Shown in pieces: positions 9,314-18,548 of a DNA stretch of 64,000 nt; positions within the stretch are counted from its first letter, which is position 1; every line of letters starts with the position of its first letter. A program made the translations under genes and the position numbers. Under the pieces are notes generated by a model. It was not told where the DNA came from, did not search any database, and was given only the letters and a program-made list of their open reading frames with translations. Source of the DNA: Roseihalotalea indica (GTDB lineage Bacteria > Bacteroidota > Bacteroidia > Cytophagales > Cyclobacteriaceae); assembly GCF_022458895.1 (NCBI RefSeq), contig NZ_JAINFL010000016.1:1-64000 (forward strand), written 5' to 3'.

Positions 9314-10088
9314 GATTTTACTGCAAGTACTACGATGTAATATGTTAGGCGCGATTTTAAATATATCAGCTAATATATATATTTTATTAACAAATTACAA
9401 TACATATATTTATGTTTTTGCTAAAAATATTAATAATTCTCTCTTTTTTAAGGATCGTTTTCTCCATTTTATTATAATATCATTAGCGCTATACGAGTTT
9501 GACTATTCGTTTTTAGAAAATGTATAATTTTACTTATTTCTGTAATAAATATTAAAAATTCGCACCTTCAGATGAATTAATATAAATTATTGCTTCTTTC
9601 TATTCACCGCGTGCTTGGGTTAAAATCCTACGTTCTAAAATTCGGCTCTGTAACATATCCCAGGCTTAATATTATTCAAAAGTTTAGATGACCACACTGA
9701 TACAAATCATTATAAGATAAAGCTGATATTCATTCAGAAATGAAACAGGAGCATTTACCTAAGCATAAATCTTTAATATCAGTTACGCTCCACGTTAGCT
9801 ACTCCTTGGAGATATAAATGTCAATATGATTTTCTTATAACAGTAAACAAGCCTCGGAAGAATACTATTTTTAATGAAAGCTTGGTAGAACTATTGTTAT
9901 TGATTGAAAGCTATCTAATTGCCTTAGTTTCGCTTCGGTTTATGGAGCGGCTATATGAAGACCAATAGAGAAGTATAGAACCATGTTTCGCTCGGTACAA
10001 TTAATGTAGATATGATCTTTTTAAAACCACCAGATTGCTAAATCATTGGTGAAAACAAATATTCTCTTCGACTAATGCTGAGTTTAAT
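9314..10088. other. AT-rich gap inside the polysaccharide locus, no gene seen
   Basis: About 775 bp with no supportable coding frame on either strand; the short frames have no recognisable start context or protein features. It splits the response-regulator/initiating-transferase operon from the PD40-oxygenase-TolC-like operon, so it probably carries the promoter for the former. No intrinsic terminator was found. Confidence 0.55.
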
Positions 10089-10991
10089 TTACTGCCCCTC
10101 ACCTTCCGCAGAAACGGGAAAATAATCTTCTTTTTGTGATTGAAATATATCATTATCCCCATTCTGATCTCTCATAAAATAAGCAGCATTATCATTGATA
10201 AAAAAAGAAGTTTCGTTAGCAGTGGTATTGATGGCATCATCAAGCCTCCGAGGAACTGTCCATAGAATCCAACTATCATACAAACGGTCAGTGTAAAAAA
10301 TATCATAGCCGCCAATACTCTCGTCTCTAGTGCTTGCGAAAAAGAGTCGCTTTTTATCGTGTGAAAGATATGGTGTTATCTCTGATTGATCGCTATTAAG
10401 CGTAACCCCTAAATTTTTTGGCTCACTCCATACCCCTTTGCTATTCTTCAAACTAACATATATATCTTCCTGACCTTGATTCACGTCATTATCAGGCATC
10501 ATTGAGAATAACATGACTGAGTCATCAGGGTGAACGTAAATGTCTTGAAGCTTTTTCCCTTTAATTTTAATATCTACTCTATCCAGATGGTATTGACAAA
10601 ACTCATTTCCGCATCTCTGAACATATAATTTAGGTTTTTTTGATGCCAAGTTTTCGATAAAATAGTGCTTTCGACTTTCTGTCATCCCAACTACTCTGAG
10701 TTCATCGGCACCATTAGCATCATTTTGAGGAAAGGGCATAACATAGCTCCACTTATCATCGTCATTTTTTGTTCCAAAATATAACTCTGTGGCTTTATCG
10801 CTCTGCTTATTTGCTGATCTGGAAAAGATGAGAATAGAGTTATCGTCGGAAACAAAAAGATTTGACTCTTCATGTACACTGTTAATTGCATTCGGAAGCT
10901 TTATTGCTTCAGTAAAACTCAGACTTTGAGCAGTAAGCCGACTGCCTGAGAAAAGTATTAATAAAACGAATATGGTGGTGAGGCTGCGCAT
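10089..10991 (-). CDS. Exported PD40 (WD40-like beta-propeller) repeat protein
   Basis: 300 residues with an N-terminal signal peptide (hydrophobic ~5-20, cleavage near LTAQS). The body holds PD40-type blades: a segment with KNLGVTLNSDQSEITPYLS followed by KRLFFASTRDESIGGYDIF (~195-230) is the clearest, with a similar blade near 50-75 (SNLFVSDDNSILIFS). In Bacteroidota such propellers are common in periplasmic or outer-membrane-associated proteins, including T9SS PorE/OmpA-like proteins, but no OmpA domain is present here. The role in the polysaccharide locus is unknown; a periplasmic scaffold is one possibility. It lies about 200 bp downstream of the 2OG oxygenase gene on the same strand. 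Confidence 0.75.
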   Translation of the reverse strand: MRSLTTIFVLLILFSGSRLTAQSLSFTEAIKLPNAINSVHEESNLFVSDDNSILIFSRSANKQSDKATELYFGTKNDDDKWSYVMPFPQNDANGADELRVVGMTESRKHYFIENLASKKPKLYVQRCGNEFCQYHLDRVDIKIKGKKLQDIYVHPDDSVMLFSMMPDNDVNQGQEDIYVSLKNSKGVWSEPKNLGVTLNSDQSEITPYLSHDKKRLFFASTRDESIGGYDIFYTDRLYDSWILWTVPRRLDDAINTTANETSFFINDNAAYFMRDQNGDNDIFQSQKEDYFPVSAEGEGQ

Positions 10992-11199
10992 CAGAGGAAA
11001 ATAATGTAAAAACTTATAAATAAACTTTTTTCCTTCCTAAGCAATAGTTGTTTTATTTTTCTGCCAATATTTGATTCTTACTATTTTACCTATTTACATT
11101 AAATCAATATGCACACAAGTACAATTGATTTAATGTAATGGTGTTATCAACCATTGTTGTTTTCACATTAAATAAAGTTTAAAACTATTACTTAGTTTT

Positions 11200-12021
11200 T
11201 CAGGCTTTCTTTGTGAGCATTTTAGAAATTATAGGTGGTATAAACTCTTTTATAAAATCTTTACTGGCCTGCTTTTTAGCAAATTTCTGAGCTTCATCAT
11301 CTTCTTTGCGATACTTAAAGATTGTTCTATGCTCTTCTAACCCTTCGGCCACTTCTTCAGCAGGTCTACCATAGGTATAGTAATATAATGCCAAAGACTT
11401 TCTACTTCTATCTGGTGGACATGTTAAGGGATTGGGATGACCGTGGTAAGAAAAACTAGTTGTTGAAAATAAAGCCATTCTATTAAATAGAGGAAGAATC
11501 TTCTTTTCGCACTGAGTCATATCTTTATCCCACAACTCGAAGTGCCCACCATAGCTTTCTTCCCAGTCCTTATTCAGATAGACCAATACATTTAGTCGGC
11601 GATCTAATCCTAAAAAACGGTTTTTATTGAAATCTGCGTGAACCTTAAGCATCCCACCAGGTTGAATCTGATGGCAGCCGGCGCCTTCAAAATAAGGATC
11701 TGGAATTAACTTTTCAATACCAGTTAAATCTGTCAAGAACTCGAGAAAAGGCTGAGAATTGAGAAAATGCATAAGCTGCTTGGTGTTAGGGCCAAAGCTG
11801 TATTCTCCCTTCGAGGCTAGTTTTTTCTCGTTAGGAGTATCAAATTTCAACTCAGGTTTCTTGTTTAAGTCTGGAAACTCATCCAATACCTTAGAAAGCA
11901 AAGCTTCATCAAAAAAATTATCAAAATAGGCATTGGGGAAAGGCGCTGCATTTATGTAATCGCTTTTTTTACTTTTGCCAAATTCTCTGAGATTTTGGTA
12001 TTGCTGGTTAATAAACTCCAT
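11200..12021 (-). CDS. 2-oxoglutarate/Fe(II)-dependent dioxygenase family protein
   Basis: 273 residues. The iron-binding triad is visible: His128 and Asp130 in VHADFN, and a distal His in SYHGHP (193 or 195), followed by an arginine in DRSRKSLALYYY (205 or 207) that would bind 2-oxoglutarate. This is the 2OG-FeII_Oxy_3/prolyl-4-hydroxylase-like architecture. No signal peptide is seen, so it acts in the cytoplasm. The gene lies 17 bp downstream of the TolC-like gene, inside the polysaccharide locus. Relatives are found in glycan and surface-structure clusters; whether the substrate is a sugar, a lipid or a protein cannot be decided here. Confidence 0.82.
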   Translation of the reverse strand: MEFINQQYQNLREFGKSKKSDYINAAPFPNAYFDNFFDEALLSKVLDEFPDLNKKPELKFDTPNEKKLASKGEYSFGPNTKQLMHFLNSQPFLEFLTDLTGIEKLIPDPYFEGAGCHQIQPGGMLKVHADFNKNRFLGLDRRLNVLVYLNKDWEESYGGHFELWDKDMTQCEKKILPLFNRMALFSTTSFSYHGHPNPLTCPPDRSRKSLALYYYTYGRPAEEVAEGLEEHRTIFKYRKEDDEAQKFAKKQASKDFIKEFIPPIISKMLTKKA

Positions 12022-12038
12022 AAGTCGTATATTTATTT

Positions 12039-12737
12039 TTAAAGAATTTCTTCAAGATTTACTCCTATCAATAATTCAATGGCAAGTTTGGCAGTTTCAA
12101 GTTGGTTCTTTGCAGTAACTCGGGCTTCTAACTGCGATATATAAACTTTAGACGCGATTTTATATTCTTCTAATGTAACTCCTCCCTCTTCAAATTTTTG
12201 CTCGACAGCTAAAAAATCAGCGTATACATCCTCAGTAAGATCACTCTTAAGTCTATAAATTTGCTCATACATCAAATAATCCTGATAGGCACTTAATACT
12301 TGGTTCCTAATCAGCAGTTTTTGCTGCTTGATTGCTAACTCAGATTTCTCTAATTCTCGCTTGGCAATTTTTGTATTTGTCGGGTTACTTACTACAATAC
12401 CCAGAGGAATTGAAACACCGAAATTATATCTCGGGAATAAAATATTATTATCAGGATCCGGGTTAACTGTAAATTCATTTAAGTTTCCGGCTACTGTAAT
12501 TTGATTTAGCCAGGACCATTTTTGTTGAGTGAGTACTACTTGTGCAATTTCAAAATCTTTGATAACCGCCTGATTGCTAGGATTATTTTTCCATGCCAAT
12601 TGCACTAATCGCTCACCTAAATCGTCTACCGGAATTTCTTCAGGAATTATAATCCTATTGTAATCAATCTGCTGACCAAAAGAAACATTTAGTGTCATTA
12701 CAAAGCAGAAAATTGTCAAAATTTCCTTCAGCATCAT
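12039..12737 (-). CDS. Half-length TolC-like (outer membrane efflux protein family) exported protein
   Basis: 232 residues with a signal peptide ending in VSFGQ. The body resembles a single TolC repeat: LVQLAWKNNPSNQAV near 46, a beta-strand-like segment (FPRYNFGVSIPLGIVVS) near 103-120, then long helices with AKRELEKSELAIKQQ and EQKFEEGGVTLEEYKIASKVY near 185-200, ending in the helix LETAKLAIELLIGV. A normal TolC-family protein has two such halves and about 420-480 residues, as does the one at 62395-63840. This one is half size with no sign of a broken second half. Its position suggests a role in polysaccharide export or envelope assembly, which is inference. Confidence 0.72.
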   Translation of the reverse strand: MMLKEILTIFCFVMTLNVSFGQQIDYNRIIIPEEIPVDDLGERLVQLAWKNNPSNQAVIKDFEIAQVVLTQQKWSWLNQITVAGNLNEFTVNPDPDNNILFPRYNFGVSIPLGIVVSNPTNTKIAKRELEKSELAIKQQKLLIRNQVLSAYQDYLMYEQIYRLKSDLTEDVYADFLAVEQKFEEGGVTLEEYKIASKVYISQLEARVTAKNQLETAKLAIELLIGVNLEEIL

Positions 12738-12789
12738 TTGATATTTATAATAAATATAAAATTAATCAGAAATACTATCATTTAATAAT

Positions 12790-13977
12790 TTAGCCACTTA
12801 TTAAAGCAGTAAATTGTTGGACCCGATTCTCCCACGAATTTTGTTTTGATAAATCTATTCTTTTTTGCTTGAGCTCTGCAGGGTCTGATTGAACTAAATA
12901 ATCGAGCTTTTCTAAGAACTCATGATGGGTTTTACCAACTTCTACCAACTTATCAAATTCAGGAAGACAGGCAAAGTCTGTCCGCACTACAGGTTTACCC
13001 ATAGCTAAGTACTCATTTATCTTTAAAGGATAGATATTTTTTGTAAACTTTGTTTTTAGAAAAGGAATGATTGTGATATCAAAACTCAGCAACAATTCTG
13101 GTAACTTATGATATTCTACAGCCTCAATAAGTGTTATGTTCGGTATATTCCGAATAGGCTCAAGTAACTCTGGGAATACCACTCTTCCAACAAAGTGATA
13201 CTGATATTGGGGACGTTGTAGAGCTATATACCTGAGAAGTTGATAATCTATTCGCTCATCCAAACTTCCGATATACCCTATAGTGGTTTCTGTTTGTTGG
13301 GGTCGTTCATTTTCGTTGTAATAAGAATTAAACATCGAAAAATCAACCCCGTTTTCAACAACCTGGCAGTTTGCGTGTAGTTTTTCTTTTGACTGATGTA
13401 AGGCCTTTGAACTAGTAATAATCAGATCGACCTTTTTCAAATATTCTTTCTCAATCATGGCACCATACTTTTGAGCCCATGGCGAACCGCTAATTTCGTC
13501 GTAGCAATAGTATACTAGTTTTCGCTCTTTAAATTTACCAGCGTTGAAAAGTCCGTAAAAAGGGTTGTAAGCGTTAATTACCAACGGATCGGTAATTTTA
13601 AGCTGCCTAATACTCCGGTTGATAGTCTTTTGTATAAACCAAGAGTTTAATCGTAACCCCATCTTAAACAGTTTATAAGAATTTAACCAGTTAACTGGAA
13701 TTACCGGTGGCAATGACAATACATATATAATAGATTCTGACTGATAAGCCTCTTCTCGTAGCCGTTGCTTAAATCCTACTATGCGTTTCCACTCAATATC
13801 TCTTTTACCAAGCAAAGCATCAATAAGATCTTTTATTGTAAAAGGATAGTCCACATAAACAACTAATCTCTTACGGGCTAACCTTCCCATGATCTGAAGC
13901 GTGCTTTTAGCAAAGTTTCCGGACCACCCTGTAAAACCAATACAGATAATGGGTGCTTGATCTCTATTCTCTGTCAT
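12790..13977 (-). CDS. Glycosyltransferase family 4-like (GT-B fold)
   Basis: 395 residues. It begins with CIGFTGWSGNFAKSTLQ, has a YCYDEISGSPWA segment near 158, and a C-terminal donor domain with TIGYIGSLDERIDYQLL near 229, YHFVGRV near 258, and IYPLKINEYLAMGKPVV near 320-336, where the Glu is the donor-sugar-binding position. It resembles TuaH/WcaI-like GT4 members. Its start codon overlaps the flippase stop by 4 bp, so the two are translated from one message. It probably builds the glycan that the flippase exports. Confidence 0.85.
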   Translation of the reverse strand: MTENRDQAPIICIGFTGWSGNFAKSTLQIMGRLARKRLVVYVDYPFTIKDLIDALLGKRDIEWKRIVGFKQRLREEAYQSESIIYVLSLPPVIPVNWLNSYKLFKMGLRLNSWFIQKTINRSIRQLKITDPLVINAYNPFYGLFNAGKFKERKLVYYCYDEISGSPWAQKYGAMIEKEYLKKVDLIITSSKALHQSKEKLHANCQVVENGVDFSMFNSYYNENERPQQTETTIGYIGSLDERIDYQLLRYIALQRPQYQYHFVGRVVFPELLEPIRNIPNITLIEAVEYHKLPELLLSFDITIIPFLKTKFTKNIYPLKINEYLAMGKPVVRTDFACLPEFDKLVEVGKTHHEFLEKLDYLVQSDPAELKQKRIDLSKQNSWENRVQQFTALISG

Positions 13978-15305
13978 ATTAATTTTCTTATCATAAGAAA
14001 TGCACTTCTATAAAATACCAGCATACGACTAATGACCCCCATCAGTGTAGAGGCTACTAGTTGTTTCAAAATAATCTGGCAAGCAATGAAGCCGATAATA
14101 TAGGTCAGTAGAGTTGCGTAAGCGGCACCGATAATCCCCATTTTAGTAATAAACAGGTAGTTGCCTATTAAATTGAAACATGAAAGTGCCAGCACAAAGT
14201 AGAAATTGTATTGAGGTTTATCAATGGCATTCATTACTGTTCCGAATTGCTTCAAAAAAGGTAACACAAGTATGCCAAGTATACTTACTCTAAGGACAGA
14301 AACAGCCTCTATATACCTCTCTCCTGCCAAGAGTCTAATTATTAATTCCGGAAAAATGAGAATCACCAGCAACATTGGTATGATGGGGACCAAATTTGCG
14401 CCAACAGCCTTCTCATATAAATTTTTTACTTCTTGGGTACCCTGCGACTCATGCGCTTTTACACTTTTAGGGTATAATATATCAGCTACTGCTACGGAAG
14501 GAATAATAAAAATATTCGTTATTCTGAGAGCCGCGTTATAAATTGCTACTGATGCGGTTGATACAATATTACCTAATAATAATTGGTCTGTAGTGGTTAA
14601 AATTGAGTTACTAAAATTGGTATATAAACCATATTTGCCAAATTGCCATAAATCGGTTATCCATGTTTTGCTAACTTCAAATGTATGGGTTAATAAAGTG
14701 CGGCTGGTCATATAAGCTACAATAGTACCTATTAGTAATCCAGCAGCTTGTAACAATACTAAATCAGCAACATTTAAAGTGTCAGGAAAAAAAAGGACTC
14801 CTACAACGATCAGTATGAAGAAAATGCCTTGTTTAGAGAAGTAACTATAAAATATACCATTAAATCTCATATTAGACTGCTGAATAAATTCTAGATGAGA
14901 GAATGGAATGAAAATAGCTGCACTAATACTGTAATAGTAAAACATGGTTACCAACTGGGGAGTATTTAAAAAAGTGCTTATTGCTTTTGCACCAACCAAT
15001 AAAATACCCAAAGTAGCAACTGTATAAATTATGTTAATTACTAGTGAAGCAGATTTAATTGCATTATGATCTTTCTCAGATGCCGAGTTAATAAACTTTA
15101 CGGTTGCTCCTTTTACTAGTCCATTTCGTACAACTTCAATTATCGTCGTAATATTCAAAAATAACACCCAGCTCCCCATTTCCTGCTCGTCAAGTGTACG
15201 GATTAAAATTAAAAAAGAACCAACCCCAAAAAGTGGAACAGATAACCTCTGGGCAATTGTAAAAAAGGCCGATGTTACCCAATAATTATTCTTTAATTTT
15301 TGCAA
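13974..15305 (-). CDS. Wzx-type oligosaccharide flippase (MOP superfamily)
   Basis: 443 residues, nearly all hydrophobic, with about 12 predicted membrane helices. The N-terminus (WVTSAFFTIAQRLSVPLFG...FLILIRTLDEQEMGSWVLFLN) is typical of polysaccharide biosynthesis proteins of the PST/Wzx family. Such proteins flip undecaprenyl-linked repeat units across the inner membrane. The 4-bp overlap with the GT4 gene and the nearby Wzc-like and initiating transferase genes point to a Wzx/Wzy-type pathway, although no Wzy polymerase or Wza outer-membrane exporter is recognised in the window. Confidence 0.88.
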   Translation of the reverse strand: MQKLKNNYWVTSAFFTIAQRLSVPLFGVGSFLILIRTLDEQEMGSWVLFLNITTIIEVVRNGLVKGATVKFINSASEKDHNAIKSASLVINIIYTVATLGILLVGAKAISTFLNTPQLVTMFYYYSISAAIFIPFSHLEFIQQSNMRFNGIFYSYFSKQGIFFILIVVGVLFFPDTLNVADLVLLQAAGLLIGTIVAYMTSRTLLTHTFEVSKTWITDLWQFGKYGLYTNFSNSILTTTDQLLLGNIVSTASVAIYNAALRITNIFIIPSVAVADILYPKSVKAHESQGTQEVKNLYEKAVGANLVPIIPMLLVILIFPELIIRLLAGERYIEAVSVLRVSILGILVLPFLKQFGTVMNAIDKPQYNFYFVLALSCFNLIGNYLFITKMGIIGAAYATLLTYIIGFIACQIILKQLVASTLMGVISRMLVFYRSAFLMIRKLI

Positions 15306-15311
15306 GAGCTG

Positions 15312-15319
15312 TAATTTTG
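15312..15319 (+). promoter_or_regulatory. Candidate -7 box (TAATTTTG) for the acyltransferase gene
   Basis: TAATTTTG matches TAnnTTTG in the 68-bp divergent gap between the flippase and acyltransferase genes, about 55 nt upstream of the TTG start at 15374. No properly spaced -33 element is obvious. Confidence 0.25.
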
Positions 15320-15373
15320 TATCTTTAAATATAATTTAAAAAAGATTAACTTGTAAGTAATAATTATAAAAAG

Positions 15374-16381
15374 TTGAAAACTGATAAAAAATTTAGGCTT
15401 GAATGGGTTGATTATGCCAAAGCTATTGCCATAATTTTGGTAGTATATCGGCATATTTTGATTGGTGTTCAGAGGTCTGGCATTCAGGTTGCTGAGTGGC
15501 TAATCAATGCTAATGAAGTTGTCTATAGTTTTCGAATGCCGTTATTTTTTGTTTTATCAGGTATATTTACTGCAAAAAGTATTGCTAAGCGAAATGGAAA
15601 AGAGTTTCTGTCCGCAAAATTTGATTCTATTTACTACCCATACCTAGTTTGGGGGATTATTCAAATCAGCATTCAAATTATTCTTTCGCAATACACAAAT
15701 GCCGAAAGAAATTACATGGACTATTTTTTCTTATTTACTAATCCCAGAGCGATTGATCAGTTATGGTATCTATCTGCACTTTTTTCGGTTTCACTCTTTT
15801 TCTATGTTTTATATGGTTTTGCTAGAATCAATAATTATTTTATTTCCCTATTAGCTATTCTACTGTTTGGGGGCTCGTTATACGTACAGGAAATTAGTCT
15901 CGTACACGACTTATTTTATTACTTTCTATTTTTCGTTGTCGGTCATCTAATAGGCAACATAATGCTAAACCATAACAATTATAATTTTTTCTATTCTTAC
16001 AAACCCTTTTTAATACTAACTGTACCTTTTTGGTTGTCGCAATGGTACTGGCTACATCATCAGGATATGAACCTCTATCTTTTTGCAATAATAGCATTAT
16101 TAGGAACAGCCTATGTATTTTCTATATCTTTTATATTAGCTCATTACAACTATGCATCCTTTCTTAAAGTAGCAGGAAGGTACTCATTACAAATTTATTT
16201 AATGCATTTGTTGATTGTATCAGCAGTGCGGATTTGCTTTACTCAGCTGTTAGGGGTTACAGAACCTACTGTAATTTTGCTTGTGGGGTGGTTCTTAGGG
16301 GTCTTCTTACCGATAATATTCTATAAAAAAATAAAGTCAACGGTGCTTGTACTTCTCTTTAAACCTAGTTTATCACGCTAG
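15374..16381 (+). CDS. Acyltransferase 3 family membrane protein
   Basis: 335 residues with about ten membrane helices. It begins with LEWVDYAKAIAIILVVYRHI, the family signature (W-DYAKAI-I--V-RH) that carries the catalytic His; FRMPLFFVLSGI near 53 is the second helix motif, and the last helices contain SLQIYLMHLLIV. Family members O-acetylate or otherwise acylate sugars in polysaccharides. No ATG precedes the conserved N-terminus; the likely start is the TTG at 15374. It is the only plus-strand gene in the polysaccharide locus and ends 1 bp from the stop of the convergent Wzc-like gene. It probably decorates the same glycan. Confidence 0.85.
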   Translation: MKTDKKFRLEWVDYAKAIAIILVVYRHILIGVQRSGIQVAEWLINANEVVYSFRMPLFFVLSGIFTAKSIAKRNGKEFLSAKFDSIYYPYLVWGIIQISIQIILSQYTNAERNYMDYFFLFTNPRAIDQLWYLSALFSVSLFFYVLYGFARINNYFISLLAILLFGGSLYVQEISLVHDLFYYFLFFVVGHLIGNIMLNHNNYNFFYSYKPFLILTVPFWLSQWYWLHHQDMNLYLFAIIALLGTAYVFSISFILAHYNYASFLKVAGRYSLQIYLMHLLIVSAVRICFTQLLGVTEPTVILLVGWFLGVFLPIIFYKKIKSTVLVLLFKPSLSR

Positions 16382-16382
16382 G

Positions 16383-18548
16383 TTAAGTATCCATATTTTC
16401 GACCTCAACATTGTTGAGCACACCTCCAATATTTTTACAGTCTAATGTTTTGATAAAAGCAATAGACTCTTTATCAGTTTGCTTAATAGTGGAGTTAGCT
16501 GAAAAAACAGTGATTACACCCTGTACATATTGAGAGAGTTCTCTTGAGTCAGAATAAAAATTTAACGCTGCCCCTTCTAAAAAGATATAATCGTACCTTT
16601 CTTTTAAAGAATTTATCAGGCACTGCAAACGTTCGGGCTTAAAAATTTCTATTGGTGAGTAATTACCACCTTGGCATCCTATAATATCAATTTCCGGAAC
16701 TTCAGTTTTGCTAATGGAGCTATTAATGTCTACATTTTTTTTCGTTAGTAAATATTCTAGCGAAGGAGAGGCCTTGAATTCTCTAGTAAGACTATTGTTT
16801 GAGAAATTCATATCAATGAATAGTATTCTAGACCCACTAAAACTAAGGGCCATTCCTAATGCACTCAGTACTGTAGTTTTACCTTCTTTCTGCTTTGTAC
16901 TGGTAATGAGGTAAACCTGATGATCTAATTTCTCTAATTCAAATCTCAATTTTCTGAGAGACTCTCTGAATAAGTTACTCTTAGAATCAAGCTTCTCACG
17001 TGGAATCTTAAACAAATTAAAAACTGTGCTTTTCTTTAAATTGACATGGTTTAAAGAACCTACAAGTTTTATTGGAATTAAGGATGTAAAGTTAGAACTA
17101 GACTTGATTGAGACATCAACATACTCTAACAAGATTACGATAAGTATACATAACAAAAAGCTGCTTACGCCTGATAGGCCAGTAATGATAAGTCTTTTTG
17201 AGGGTTCAGGGTCAGACGCTGGTTGTCCAACTAAGATTTGCCGAATAGAACTGCCAGAAGCTAAAGCAATGTCTAACGACTTATTATATTTTTCCTGCGC
17301 ATTTTTATATTCCTCACTAGCTAGATTCAGATCTCTTTCTAAAGCACTAATCTGAGCCTCTTGAGAAGCATATCCACCGGCATTTCGATTTAATTGAAAT
17401 AGTTTGTTTTCAATAGCACTTAAGTTCTGCTCGGATAACTTTTTCTCTATTTCTAACTCATTTTTCTTATTTAAGAGATAGTCTAAATCTTCTGATGCGC
17501 TAGGAGTTTGGTTAGCTCTAGCCATTAGGTTTCGCAAAGTGGTTCTTGCTTCTTGTATAGTATTTGCAAGCTCTGAATTATTAGATCCTCCAGCGATATA
17601 CTGTTGGTTTAATAAACTTATCTTTTTTCTTAATTCTACAATATCTGTATTAACTGAGCTAGATTCAGCACCTTGTACTTTTGTAATCTTATCATTAATG
17701 TCTGTCAGATTTAACGTTATTGAACGTAAATTCCTTCGTTCGTCTTCCCTTTTAAGCTCTAATTCGGTAATTTGAGATATTTTGCTTTCGGTTTCTGCAG
17801 AAAAATTCAGCAAGCTATTAGAAGATTTATAAAGCCTAAGTTGCTCTGCTTTATCATCTAGTTCTTTTTTCTTCTGAGCGACAAGCTGAGAGAACACCCT
17901 TACATATTCATTTGAGCGAGAGCTGTTTATAGAAGAATTATACCTCAGAAACTCTTCACATAAAATATTTACCATAAATGATGATAAATAAGGGTCTTCA
18001 CTGTAAGAGATTACTGAAACATAATCTGTCCGGTTAATCCTGGAAACATTAACAGATTCTTTAAGAGACTCCACATCATATTCATACGCCTCAAGTAAAT
18101 TAATTGCTTCCCGATCCTTATCTACATAGGAAACGAGAATATTCATTGAATCTAATCGGTTGGTAAGCAAATGCCTGACAGAATCTCTGTTGATTGCCAT
18201 TAATTCAGGGCTCTCGGATACTTTTTCTTGTATATCCCTAAATGCCAAATTTGGTGAAGTCAAATCATGGATCAGAAGCCGATATGAAAGTAAAGAGAGG
18301 ACTCTCGGAGAATTGATAGTCTCAATAAGATTTTCAAACTTAACGTCCGCTTCATATAAATTGAACCGTTCGTCAGTGATTTTTACTTCTTCAGAAATAG
18401 TAAACCCTGTGGCAAGTTGAGCTGTAGATTTGTATGTTTTCTTATAACCAGATGTAAAAAAAAACGCAGCTATAGCCGCTAGTAGGGGAATACCTATTAG
18501 GAGTAAGCGTCGCTTATAAAGTGTTTGAAAAATAGTTAGTAAATCCAT
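16383..18548 (-). CDS. Wzc-like polysaccharide co-polymerase with atypical BY-kinase domain
   Basis: 721 residues. An N-terminal Wzz domain is bounded by membrane helices at ~14-31 and ~455-475, with a long coiled-coil periplasmic region (~200-430) in between. The cytoplasmic C-terminus (~520-721) is a MinD/BY-kinase-like P-loop domain: Walker A-like STKQKEGKTT near 549-558 and Walker A' ILFIDMN near 577. The usual Walker B Asp is replaced by Glu (YIFLEG near 656), and there is no tyrosine-rich C-terminal tail; the protein ends ENMDT. Known Wzc proteins control polymer length and export through cyclic autophosphorylation of that tail. Here ATP binding is likely, but tyrosine kinase activity is doubtful. 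It is the first gene of the minus-strand side of the locus. Confidence 0.87.
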   Translation of the reverse strand: MDLLTIFQTLYKRRLLLIGIPLLAAIAAFFFTSGYKKTYKSTAQLATGFTISEEVKITDERFNLYEADVKFENLIETINSPRVLSLLSYRLLIHDLTSPNLAFRDIQEKVSESPELMAINRDSVRHLLTNRLDSMNILVSYVDKDREAINLLEAYEYDVESLKESVNVSRINRTDYVSVISYSEDPYLSSFMVNILCEEFLRYNSSINSSRSNEYVRVFSQLVAQKKKELDDKAEQLRLYKSSNSLLNFSAETESKISQITELELKREDERRNLRSITLNLTDINDKITKVQGAESSSVNTDIVELRKKISLLNQQYIAGGSNNSELANTIQEARTTLRNLMARANQTPSASEDLDYLLNKKNELEIEKKLSEQNLSAIENKLFQLNRNAGGYASQEAQISALERDLNLASEEYKNAQEKYNKSLDIALASGSSIRQILVGQPASDPEPSKRLIITGLSGVSSFLLCILIVILLEYVDVSIKSSSNFTSLIPIKLVGSLNHVNLKKSTVFNLFKIPREKLDSKSNLFRESLRKLRFELEKLDHQVYLITSTKQKEGKTTVLSALGMALSFSGSRILFIDMNFSNNSLTREFKASPSLEYLLTKKNVDINSSISKTEVPEIDIIGCQGGNYSPIEIFKPERLQCLINSLKERYDYIFLEGAALNFYSDSRELSQYVQGVITVFSANSTIKQTDKESIAFIKTLDCKNIGGVLNNVEVENMDT

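Noticed and set aside
9294..9527. 77-residue plus-strand open frame beside the response regulator
   Set aside because: Composition is that of AT-rich noncoding DNA, it overlaps the start of the response-regulator gene, and no domain or start context supports it.
9600..9660. Possible tRNA-like segment (GGGTTAAAATCC)
   Set aside because: The T-loop-like string is not accompanied by matching acceptor or anticodon stems.
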